This document shows positions 1 through 6,208 of a stretch of DNA of 7,080 nt, one piece after another (the stretch's first letter is position 1; each line of letters starts with the position of its first letter). The stretch spans positions 1 to 7,080 of the forward strand of contig CAMQSH010000098.1 in assembly GCA_947036575.1 (NCBI GenBank). The letters are read 5' to 3'. The translations under genes were made by a program, and so were the position numbers. A model generated the notes under the pieces. It searched no databases and was not told the origin of the DNA. It saw only the letters and a program-made list of their open reading frames with translations. This stretch comes from an uncultured Brevinema sp. (GTDB taxonomy: Bacteria > Spirochaetota > Brevinematia > Brevinematales > Brevinemataceae).

Positions 1-1378
1 TGCTACTATATTAGAATTTCTGACAGAAGGAACAACTTTTGTTAAAATTACTATTATCGAATTGGGTACATCTCTCCCATCCCCTATAGGTTTGCCAAAA
101 CCTCCTATAGGAGAAGATATTCCTCAGAACTTTACGAATACAGTTGATGAGACTGTTACACCTAATGAAATTACTCTTCCTATAGAAGAGATTGATAATC
201 AGGAATATGCTGATGATACTTATGAAGTAGGTACAGAAGAAGGAAATGATCAAGAAATTGGGGTTGACTTAGCAGAAGAAGAGTCTGAAATGGTTGGTAA
301 TAATATTTTTGCTAATGAAAATCAAAGAAATTTGAATAATGATGATTTTAATGAAGAAGATATAGAAACTATTAGTAACGATATTTTTGCAGATAATGAA
401 GATTTATTTGCTGATTTAGATGATGAATTAGATTTTATGGATGATGACTTTAATTCAGAATTAGCAAGTGAAGATTCTGAATTAAAAGGACAAGTTATTA
501 CTAATACTTCATCTCCTTTTGCTGATAATAATCCTAGAATAGAGCCTGTAGGCTTTAATCATAATGCTAATGAGGTTCTCATTGATGATCCTTTATCAAA
601 TATTACTATTGGACCTGATGATGAGTACGTTGTAGCTCCTTCTCCTTCACAAGAAGCTCTGGATAGTGTTCCTTATGGAATTACACCAGAAGAAAAAAGA
701 ATGCTACAAGATAATACAAGTAATGATCCCTTTGCAGATTTATTTAATGAGAGTTCAGACCCTTATAGTTTCCAAGATGAGGTTAATAATAGTCTAACAT
801 CTCCTACTGTTCCTTCAGAAAAGAAAGATAATGCTTATAATTTGGATTCTGATGTTCCTGGAACTTCCACGAATTATAATGATTTTCAAACACCTATAGA
901 AGATAATTATGGATACAATGATTTTCAAACACCTATAGAAGATAATTATGGGTATGATAATTTTCAAACACCTGTAGAAAATAATTATGGATATGATAAT
1001 TATGGTGGAGCACCAGCAGGACAAGGACAGCCAGTAGGGCAAGGGCAAGGAATACCTACTCCTCCTATGCCTCCAACACCAACTGCTCCGGTAGAAGAAC
1101 CTTTTACACCACAAAAAATGGGTAATCACTATATTATTCAATTGGGTGCTTTTAGTAAGCAAAAGAATGCTTTAGATCTTTATAATAAACTTAGATCTGC
1201 AGGATTTAACGCTTTTATTACAGATATAAAAATTAAAGGTAAAAATCTTATGCGTGTGCGTGTTGGTTATTTTACCACCATTGATGAAGCAATTCCTGTT
1301 TCCCAACAATTGGAACAAATTCATCACATAGAAAATCGAATCATTAAAGTTGATTACGAAGATAAAGTCTCAAACTAA
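1..1378 (+). CDS. SPOR-domain protein, probably RlpA-like (5' partial)
   Basis: The frame is open back to base 2 with no stop, so the gene begins before the window; the TTG at 62 is not a convincing start (no Shine-Dalgarno). Residue numbers below count from that TTG. Residues 354-438 form a SPOR domain (begins GNHYIIQLGAF, then LYNKLRSAGFNAFI and RVRVGYF), which in known families binds denuded septal peptidoglycan. The 20 codons before 62 (ILEFLTEGTTFVKITIIELG) resemble the last strands of an RlpA-type double-psi beta-barrel, which is normally followed by a linker and SPOR. RlpA identity is therefore an inference, the SPOR call is firm. Between them lies a disordered linker of about 330 residues: very acidic up to about residue 240, then a 13-residue tandem repeat (272-310), then a Gly/Gln/Pro-rich stretch (315-345). 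A likely role is cell-envelope separation or peptidoglycan processing at the septum. The gene ends at a strong terminator. Confidence 0.85.
   Translation, partial: ATILEFLTEGTTFVKITIIELGTSLPSPIGLPKPPIGEDIPQNFTNTVDETVTPNEITLPIEEIDNQEYADDTYEVGTEEGNDQEIGVDLAEEESEMVGNNIFANENQRNLNNDDFNEEDIETISNDIFADNEDLFADLDDELDFMDDDFNSELASEDSELKGQVITNTSSPFADNNPRIEPVGFNHNANEVLIDDPLSNITIGPDDEYVVAPSPSQEALDSVPYGITPEEKRMLQDNTSNDPFADLFNESSDPYSFQDEVNNSLTSPTVPSEKKDNAYNLDSDVPGTSTNYNDFQTPIEDNYGYNDFQTPIEDNYGYDNFQTPVENNYGYDNYGGAPAGQGQPVGQGQGIPTPPMPPTPTAPVEEPFTPQKMGNHYIIQLGAFSKQKNALDLYNKLRSAGFNAFITDIKIKGKNLMRVRVGYFTTIDEAIPVSQQLEQIHHIENRIIKVDYEDKVSN
875..991 (+). repeat. 39-bp tandem repeat (3 units) in the SPOR-protein linker
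   Basis: Three consecutive in-frame 39-bp units (875-913, 914-952, 953-991) encode Y-[ND]-[DN]-F-Q-T-P-[IV]-E-[DN]-N-Y-G. Units 1 and 2 give identical peptides; unit 3 carries DN, V and N substitutions. A truncated fourth copy (YDNYGG) follows to about 1009. Units 1 and 2 are nearly identical at the DNA level too, which suggests recent slippage duplication. The repeat preserves frame and sits in a presumed flexible linker. Confidence 0.9.
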
Positions 1379-1395
1379 TTGTTTTTAGATATAAT

Positions 1396-1428
1396 AATAC
1401 CCCCTCATAGAGGGGGTATTTCTTTTTA
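1396..1428 (+). terminator. intrinsic terminator after the SPOR gene
   Basis: A perfect 10-bp stem, 1396-1405 against 1411-1420 (five C:G pairs flanked by A/T), closes a loop of five bases that can gain one more C:G pair. A T-rich tract (TCTTTTT) follows at once. It lies 17 bases after the TAA of the SPOR gene. On the minus strand the hairpin is followed by ATTATATCT, which is only weakly U-rich, so it may act weakly for the convergent operon that ends at 1458. Confidence 0.92.
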
Positions 1429-1457
1429 GAGATAAATGTGTGATACAAATCTTGTTT

Positions 1458-2369
1458 TTATAGAGTTTTTAAGAAATCAGATATTTCTTGAACAACTTGG
1501 TCTTTGGTATGAATATAATTAAATAATTTATGTCTTTTAGAATAAGGATCTACAGATAAAGGAGTATCAAGAATGACTTTTTTAATAGAATCAGAAGAGA
1601 TATTGTTGTTTACAAATATGCAGTCGTCAACAGTAGCAATACCATCTCCTTTATCATGGATAAGAAGGCAAGGAGTGGTAATATGATGGAGATTTTTTCT
1701 AGTTTGTTTTAATCCTAAATTCATAGAATGTAATGTCAATCCAAAATGAAATTCTTGAGGAGAACAATGTCCTTCTAAAGCTTCTCTTTCTTTACTATAC
1801 TTACTTTTTAAAGTTATGCCCTTTTTTGGAATAAAAAATATTAAAAATCCTGATAATCTTACTCCAAGATTTCTAATAAAAGAATTTTTATTGTGAATAA
1901 TATTCATGGGTGTTGCTACAGAAATTAATCCATTTAAAAAAGGAAGAGAAGGGGCTATTGTTAAGGCTAAAGATCCTCCTTGCGAATGACCTGCAAGCAC
2001 TATTTTTTGATATCCTTGATTATGAATAAGAGCTCGTTGAAAGGCTACTTTTAGACTATCTTCCCATTGATATCCTTCTTGACTAGAAAGATCTTCATAA
2101 GAATCAGAAGAATTAGGGAGAACAGGAGCATAAACATCCCAACCATGCTCTGATACTTTTTTAGCGGTTTCATCAAAGATGTTTGGCTGAGAATACATGC
2201 CATGGAGTATAATCATCAAAGAAGTGTTTCCTTCTTTTTTTGTCCAAATATCTTCATGGGTAGAAAACTTTGTTGTTAGGATATCTTTTTTTGGTTTTTG
2301 GTGTAACCATAGTGTTTGAGTAGTAATAACTACAAAAATAATCACTAGAGTGAGGATAATTATAATCAT
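1458..2369 (-). CDS. alpha/beta hydrolase, carboxylesterase/lipase-like, membrane-anchored
   Basis: This 303-residue protein starts with a hydrophobic segment (residues 1-20, mostly I/L/V/T) with little positive charge before it, probably an N-terminal anchor or uncleaved signal. The hydrolase fold follows: an HG oxyanion motif at 56-57 (IILHGMYSQP), the nucleophile elbow GHSQGG at 127-132 with Ser129, a probable acid at Asp242 (KGDGIATVDD) and a probable catalytic His280 (SKRHKLF). The order and spacing match carboxylesterase or monoacylglycerol-lipase-like enzymes (Est30-type), so it probably cleaves a carboxylic ester; the substrate cannot be read from sequence. The ATG overlaps the TGA of dprA (ATGA) and has a good Shine-Dalgarno (AAGGAG, 2375-2380), so it is the last gene of the TPR-dprA operon and probably translationally coupled. 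There is no obvious functional link with DNA uptake. Confidence 0.88.
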   Translation of the reverse strand: MIIIILTLVIIFVVITTQTLWLHQKPKKDILTTKFSTHEDIWTKKEGNTSLMIILHGMYSQPNIFDETAKKVSEHGWDVYAPVLPNSSDSYEDLSSQEGYQWEDSLKVAFQRALIHNQGYQKIVLAGHSQGGSLALTIAPSLPFLNGLISVATPMNIIHNKNSFIRNLGVRLSGFLIFFIPKKGITLKSKYSKEREALEGHCSPQEFHFGLTLHSMNLGLKQTRKNLHHITTPCLLIHDKGDGIATVDDCIFVNNNISSDSIKKVILDTPLSVDPYSKRHKLFNYIHTKDQVVQEISDFLKTL

Positions 2370-3517
2370 GCAAGCTCCTTTTTAATATACATTTGTCCTG
2401 GTTTTTGAACGATAAGTCCTTTTATTTCCATCATAGTAAGAAGTCCGTTCAAAGTAGCAATATTCATTTCTAATGTTCTTACAATTTCGTCAATATGAAT
2501 ATGGTGATATGCTAATTTTAAAATATTTCTTTCTTCTATAGATAGAGAAGGATCAAGCTCTTCTATAGTTTTTGTTGTGATTGCTTCTTTTTTTATTTGG
2601 GGTGGTGTTTCTTGAGCAAGAAATTGTATGGTTTCTAAGTTTGGGTTTGATTTTAAAACATCTTTGATGATTTCTTCAGGAGACAAGGCTAATCTAGTTC
2701 CTTTTTGGATGAGCGTATTAGTGCCACTATTTTGAGCTATCATAGGATTCCCAGGAACAGCATAGACGTCTTTTCCTTGTTCTGCTGCAATACTTACGGT
2801 GATCATTGTTCCTGATTTTTCTGGGGCTTGCATAACACATACAGCCTGTGATAATCCACTAACAATACGATTTCTACGTGGAAATCTCCACTTAGTTGAA
2901 GTCATTCCTGGTGGGTATTCAGAAATTAAAACACCTTTTTCTTTGATTTTGTGATAAAGATTTGTTGAGCTTGTAGGATAAATAGTATCGATTGCCGTAC
3001 CAAGTACACCGACAGTATAGCCTTCGTTTTCTAAAATAGTCTCAGAAGCAATAGCATCATGACCTTTGGCAAGACCACTCACAACGCCTAAACCATATTG
3101 AGCAAAAGTTTCACAAAACCATCTATTGATTTGTTCTGCTTCAGGAGTAGAGTTTCTTGTACCTATTACAGCAATAAGAGGAATGGTGGGATTCATTTTT
3201 CCTTGAGCATAAAGCAAATAAGGAGGATCGCTAATTTCTTTTAAGAGAGGTGGATAAAGAGAACTATTGTGAGGAATAAAATCTATCTTTTTTTGCTCAC
3301 ATTTTTTGATAATCATATCAGCTTGTGTTTTCATGTTGAGAAGTATTTTTTCTGCAAGTTCTGTTTTTAGCCTTAATAAATTCATTTGATCATGGGTATT
3401 ACAGTCTAAAAACTCACTAATATCAGCAAAGGTTTTTTTGATAGTCATAAAACGATTGTAGCCAATAATATCTGTGGCAGAAAAAGCAATAAGAGAATAT
3501 AAATATTTGTCCATCAT
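2366..3517 (-). CDS. dprA: DNA processing protein DprA (Smf)
   Basis: This 383-residue protein has the DprA layout. A helical N-terminal region with a YPPLLKEISDPPYLLYAQG segment (88-106) leads into the Rossmann-like core: IAVIGTRNS (115-123), SGLAKG (147-152), GTAIDTIYP (173-181), ISEYPPG (198-204), FPRRNRIVSGLS (212-223) and SGTM..VS.AAEQGKDVYAVPGN (235-257). A C-terminal winged-helix-like segment spans about 325-380. DprA binds single-stranded DNA and loads RecA during natural transformation; it also occurs widely in bacteria not known to be competent. In the third motif the usual GID..AH reads GHDAIAS (152-158), with Ile and His replaced. The start is the first of two adjacent ATGs, 9 bases after AGGA and directly next to the TAG of the TPR gene. 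Its 3' end overlaps the hydrolase start by 4 bases. No topA neighbour is visible. Confidence 0.96.
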   Translation of the reverse strand: MMDKYLYSLIAFSATDIIGYNRFMTIKKTFADISEFLDCNTHDQMNLLRLKTELAEKILLNMKTQADMIIKKCEQKKIDFIPHNSSLYPPLLKEISDPPYLLYAQGKMNPTIPLIAVIGTRNSTPEAEQINRWFCETFAQYGLGVVSGLAKGHDAIASETILENEGYTVGVLGTAIDTIYPTSSTNLYHKIKEKGVLISEYPPGMTSTKWRFPRRNRIVSGLSQAVCVMQAPEKSGTMITVSIAAEQGKDVYAVPGNPMIAQNSGTNTLIQKGTRLALSPEEIIKDVLKSNPNLETIQFLAQETPPQIKKEAITTKTIEELDPSLSIEERNILKLAYHHIHIDEIVRTLEMNIATLNGLLTMMEIKGLIVQKPGQMYIKKELA

Positions 3518-4438
3518 CTAATTAATTCCTGATTGTTGAGCACTATATAGGATTTCTAAGTTATTTCTAATTACTTTTAATTTGTGATCTAAAACACCAA
3601 TATTTAATTCTTGTCTGATAAAAGATCTTTTATTTTTGAGTTCTAGGATAAGAGCTTCGGTTTGTTCATAGACACGACGGGCTTTATCACGTTCTCCTTG
3701 ATCATAATAAATACGAGCAATACCCAACAAAGAATCTATATGTTCTGGATCTTTGTCCAAAATTTGTAAAAATAGGGGAAGTGCAGATTGGTAAACACCT
3801 TGATCTGTATATATTAATGCTAGTCCATGCATGGTACTAATACTATTTGGTTTTGTTTGTAGTGTTAATTTGAGAAATCGTACCGCAGATTCACCAGCTT
3901 GTGATTTTTCAGATCCTTCTGGGAGTACTTGATAAAGAGCAAGATAAGAAGAAGCTAATAATTGTGCTGTTGAAGAATCATAAGGATTAATGTCATAAGA
4001 ACGCTGAAGATTAGAAAGAGCTTGAAAAACCATTCCATTTTGTAATTGAACACGTCCTAAAGAATATAAATATTTTTGTAGGCTACTATCAATAAAAACT
4101 TCTTGGGTAGCAAGATCAATAAATTCTTTTGTTTCATCTAATAAGGCTATGGCCTCTTCTTTTTTAGCCATCGTGTTACTAATTCTATTGACATATTCAT
4201 TACTAAATTTAGTATCTGTGTCTATTTTTTCTTGTAGAGATTTTTTTTTGGTAAACAGTCCAAAAATATTCATAGAGCCTCCTTCTCGGAGAGAAGAAAC
4301 ACCAGCTAAATTTGCTCTGTTTATTTTTTGAGCTTTACGGATAGCTCTATCTACAGGATCCATCGATACGCCAACCATATAGCCAATAGAAGCACCTAGA
4401 AGAATTAATAAAAAATAAGATATACCTTTTGATTTCAT
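3518..4438 (-). CDS. membrane-anchored tetratricopeptide-repeat protein
   Basis: This 306-residue protein begins MKSKG and a hydrophobic helix (about 7-24, rich in L/I/G), with no lipobox and no clear cleavage site, so it is likely an inner-membrane anchor with the bulk outside the cytoplasm; the topology is inferred. A charged, probably coiled segment (65-115) leads into TPR-like helix pairs: about 119-152 (SLGRVQLQNGMVFQALSNLQRSYDINP), 153-198 (interrupted by an insertion), 199-232 (GLALIYTDQGVYQSALPLFLQILDKDPEH) and 233-266 (GIARIYYDQGERDKARRVYEQ). Such repeats usually scaffold protein-protein contacts; no partner can be named. It is first in the operon with dprA and the hydrolase, 0 bases from dprA. 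AAGGAA precedes the ATG by 7 bases, and a near-consensus promoter lies upstream. I do not recognise a named family beyond TPR. Confidence 0.85.
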   Translation of the reverse strand: MKSKGISYFLLILLGASIGYMVGVSMDPVDRAIRKAQKINRANLAGVSSLREGGSMNIFGLFTKKKSLQEKIDTDTKFSNEYVNRISNTMAKKEEAIALLDETKEFIDLATQEVFIDSSLQKYLYSLGRVQLQNGMVFQALSNLQRSYDINPYDSSTAQLLASSYLALYQVLPEGSEKSQAGESAVRFLKLTLQTKPNSISTMHGLALIYTDQGVYQSALPLFLQILDKDPEHIDSLLGIARIYYDQGERDKARRVYEQTEALILELKNKRSFIRQELNIGVLDHKLKVIRNNLEILYSAQQSGIN

Positions 4439-4465
4439 TGATATTCCTTAATACTATTTATATAC

Positions 4466-4495
4466 ATTATATCTATAATTGTATAAAAGTGTCAA
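4466..4495 (-). promoter_or_regulatory. sigma70-type promoter of the TPR-dprA-hydrolase operon
   Basis: Read on the minus strand, TTGACA (4490-4495) and TATAAT (4466-4471) are both perfect matches, separated by 18 bases. The predicted transcript start is near 4459, leaving a leader of about 20 bases before the TPR ATG at 4438. This is the strongest promoter-like sequence I see in the window. Confidence 0.8.
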
Positions 4496-4517
4496 TAATA
4501 TTAAATATAAAAAGCTT

Positions 4518-4560
4518 TTGACAATATCAAAATTACATAGTATTTTTGATTTAGTATAAT
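4518..4560 (+). promoter_or_regulatory. promoter region of the secreted-protein gene (two possible -10s)
   Basis: TTGACA (4518-4523) has TATTTT (4541-4546, 4 of 6 matches) 17 bases downstream. Alternatively a perfect TATAAT (4555-4560) pairs with a poor -35, TTACAT (4533-4538), 16 bases upstream. Either serves the gene at 4584. The TTGACA faces away from the divergent operon promoter, with 22 bases between the two -35 boxes. Confidence 0.6.
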
Positions 4561-4574
4561 AATTGATTATACTA
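4552..4574. promoter_or_regulatory. 9-bp perfect inverted repeat over the promoter/leader
   Basis: TAGTATAAT (4552-4560) and ATTATACTA (4566-4574) are exact reverse complements with a 5-base centre (AATTG). The left arm contains the TATAAT box and the right arm runs into the G-rich ribosome binding site. It could be an operator for a dimeric regulator or a leader hairpin next to the Shine-Dalgarno. In such AT-rich DNA chance is possible but less likely at 9 of 9 pairs. Confidence 0.5.
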
Positions 4575-4583
4575 GGGGGATAT

Positions 4584-5246
4584 ATGAATCGTAAATTTTT
4601 GATCTTAGGATTATTGATAGGTATACTTCAATCGGGGACGGTTTTTGCTAAATACACGGCAGGTAGTATAGGCGTAGTAACACGTTTTATGGGGGCATCC
4701 AATCTAAAAGCTCCTAAAAGCTCTGATCATAAAAACTTTGGATATAGTATGACAATGCTTGAGTTTTTTCCTCAAGAAAGAAAAGGGCTTTTAGGATATA
4801 GTTCCTATATACAGGTTAGATTTGCTATACCATTTACAGAATTTCAAAGGATTGATACTTTTTTGAATGAATTTCGTTGGGGATTTTTATTTGGTGGATC
4901 TAGTCGTTTAGTTAATACTGTGAAAGAAGATACAGGTAAAGGTTGGGGATTATTCTTGAATGGGGGAATGACAGTAGACCTTGTTACAGCAAAACGTTAT
5001 GAGAAAATGACATCAGATTTTATCAATACACCTGTTAATCTAGGTGCAGAATTGTCATTAAGAACAGTTTATAATTTTAATAAATATGCTGCTATTACTT
5101 TTGGAATAGATATTGGTTATATAATGAGTTTTTCTTATATAAATACAGAAAAATCACCTATTCCAGGAATTGATATACCGAATATGAAAGATGTTCGTTT
5201 TATCCATGCTATGGTGTACGGATTTACTATAGGATTTTTGTTCTAA
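4584..5246 (+). CDS. secreted, probably outer-membrane beta-barrel protein, family not recognised
   Basis: I start this at the ATG at 4584 rather than the in-frame TTG at 4563. The ATG follows a G-rich site (AGGGGGA, 4574-4580) and gives a clean signal peptide: MNRK, a hydrophobic core to about residue 18, then TVFA with cleavage probably after Ala22. The mature part (about 198 residues) alternates aromatic/hydrophobic and polar residues with Gly (for example YSSYIQVRFAIPF, WGLFLNGGMTVDLV, AAITFGIDIGYIMSFSY) and ends YGFTIGFLF. A terminal Phe is typical of the BAM recognition signal of outer-membrane barrels. The barrel call is therefore inferred from pattern; no named family is recognised. 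It is transcribed alone from the divergent promoter region and ends exactly where maf ends on the other strand, with no visible terminator of its own. Confidence 0.75.
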   Translation: MNRKFLILGLLIGILQSGTVFAKYTAGSIGVVTRFMGASNLKAPKSSDHKNFGYSMTMLEFFPQERKGLLGYSSYIQVRFAIPFTEFQRIDTFLNEFRWGFLFGGSSRLVNTVKEDTGKGWGLFLNGGMTVDLVTAKRYEKMTSDFINTPVNLGAELSLRTVYNFNKYAAITFGIDIGYIMSFSYINTEKSPIPGIDIPNMKDVRFIHAMVYGFTIGFLF

Positions 5247-5801
5247 TTATTGATGAGTATTGATAAATTCTAAAACTATATCCATGGGAGCACCAATAAT
5301 TGTATCCATAGAACCTGATATTATGACAATGTTTGCATCTTGTTTTTGTATAGCGTAAGCACCTGCAAACAAGGTGACAGGGTGGGTGTTAATATATCTA
5401 GTGATTTCTTCATTGCTAATGGACAAAATCAATTCGGCACATGTTACGCCACTTTTTTTAATACCTTTGTATTCTATAGAATAACCAGTCCAAACAACTT
5501 GTTTTTTTTGGTTAAGAAATTGGAGCATCAAAAAAGCTTCTTCAAGATTTTTGGGTTTACCTAGGTTTTTATTTTCACAAGCCACGGTAGTATCAAAAGC
5601 GAAAATAAAATCATCAGGAAAGATAGGTGCAATAGTAGCAGACTTTTGTTGAGCTAGTTCTTGCACCATTTTTTTTGGAGCTAAGTGAAAATAATCATTT
5701 TCTAAAAATTTTGAAGGATAAGTTTTGAAATTTGTCCCAAAATGTTGAGTAAATAGTTCTTTTCTTCCTTCAGATTCTGAAGCTAAGATGATTTTATTCA
5801 T
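5247..5801 (-). CDS. maf: Maf-family nucleoside triphosphate pyrophosphatase
   Basis: At 184 residues this is close to the usual Maf length (about 190). Family signatures are in order: LASESEGRKELF (6-17), FAFDTTV (67-73) with the metal/catalytic Asp70, LGKPKNLEEAF (80-90), VVWTGYSI (102-109), AGAYAIQ (146-152) and ISGSMDTIIGAPM (161-173). Maf proteins hydrolyse non-canonical or dTTP/UTP-type nucleotides to the monophosphate and pyrophosphate, and some inhibit septum formation when overproduced. Two usually conserved positions differ: the first Arg of the S-x-R-R motif is Gly12, and the Asp usually two residues before the AGAY motif is Leu144. The substrate class is therefore uncertain. AAAGGA lies 8 bases before the ATG. 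The stop codon abuts that of the convergent + strand gene. Confidence 0.92.
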   Translation of the reverse strand: MNKIILASESEGRKELFTQHFGTNFKTYPSKFLENDYFHLAPKKMVQELAQQKSATIAPIFPDDFIFAFDTTVACENKNLGKPKNLEEAFLMLQFLNQKKQVVWTGYSIEYKGIKKSGVTCAELILSISNEEITRYINTHPVTLFAGAYAIQKQDANIVIISGSMDTIIGAPMDIVLEFINTHQ

Positions 5802-6208
5802 AAGATAAATCCTTTTAGATTGCTTAAATATTTGTAAAATATTTGATAAAGTTATTTTTTATAAGAAACAGAAATAATAAATCCATAGGTAAGTCGGAAA
5901 CACGGCAATCATTAGCGTATTAGAAATCATAAATTAAAATAACAATATTATATTCTTTATCAAGCTTAATATTCTCTAAATGTGGAATAATAGAATCGTA
6001 ATAGGAACATCTTTCCAAAGGCTTTCACTAAATAGTAGTGGAGGTCTTTTTTCTTTAATAGTGTTTTTATTAGATTGTTTAAATCATTATTTAATATATA
6101 ATTAAATAGAAAATAATATTTATTAATAGAGGACTTGCTTTTTTGCTAAAAGATGTTAATATTATGTTATAGGGATATAAAAAATATTATAGTAATAAGG
6201 AGGGTATT
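5802..6208. other. gene-poor 407-base spacer between maf and a small ORF
   Basis: I see no full-length gene here. It holds the maf ribosome binding site (near 5812-5816), a short stretch less AT-rich than its surroundings (about 5888-5916), a strong + strand terminator hairpin (6017-6056), and the leader of the small ORF at 6209. Minus-strand reading gives two short peptide-like stretches in different frames (6024-5923 and 5899-5855) that may be the decayed end of an old gene. I could not find a tRNA, a known RNA motif or a convincing + strand promoter. Confidence 0.6.
6017..6056 (+). terminator. orphan intrinsic terminator, + strand
   Basis: A 14-bp stem (6017-6030 against 6036-6049) with a 5-base loop (AATAG) runs straight into a T tract (CTTTTTTCTTT, 6046-6056). 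Three of the pairs are G:U when the + strand is read and would be A:C mismatches in a minus-strand transcript, and only the + direction has a T tract. It therefore acts for + strand transcription, although no + strand gene lies just upstream. Confidence 0.8.

Noticed and set aside
11..253. Minus-strand ORF near the left edge
   Set aside because: It lies opposite the coding frame that continues from before the window, and its composition (Ile, Phe, Ser, Cys) is what antisense of acidic AT-rich codons gives.
875..1009. Regular repeats as a CRISPR array
   Set aside because: The units are directly adjacent with no unique spacers, in frame, and code for a protein linker.
815..1162. Minus-strand ORF of 115 codons opposite the SPOR-protein repeats
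   Set aside because: Its Ile/Tyr-rich repeats are just the antisense of the 39-bp repeat; the + frame has a recognisable SPOR domain, and this frame has no ribosome binding site or known motif.
4149..4331. Plus-strand ORF inside the TPR gene
   Set aside because: It is antisense to the N-terminal part of a well-supported gene with its own promoter and ribosome binding site; no independent signals.
4563..4583. TTG start giving seven extra N-terminal residues to the secreted protein
   Set aside because: It would place the ribosome binding site and half of the inverted repeat inside the coding sequence and spoil the signal peptide; the ATG at 4584 fits better.
5340..5564. Plus-strand ORF inside maf
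   Set aside because: It overlaps conserved Maf motifs on the other strand and lacks a ribosome binding site.
5888..5916. Small GC-richer patch as a tRNA or known RNA
   Set aside because: It has no T-loop GTTCGAATC-like string or cloverleaf; only a 4-bp hairpin can be drawn.
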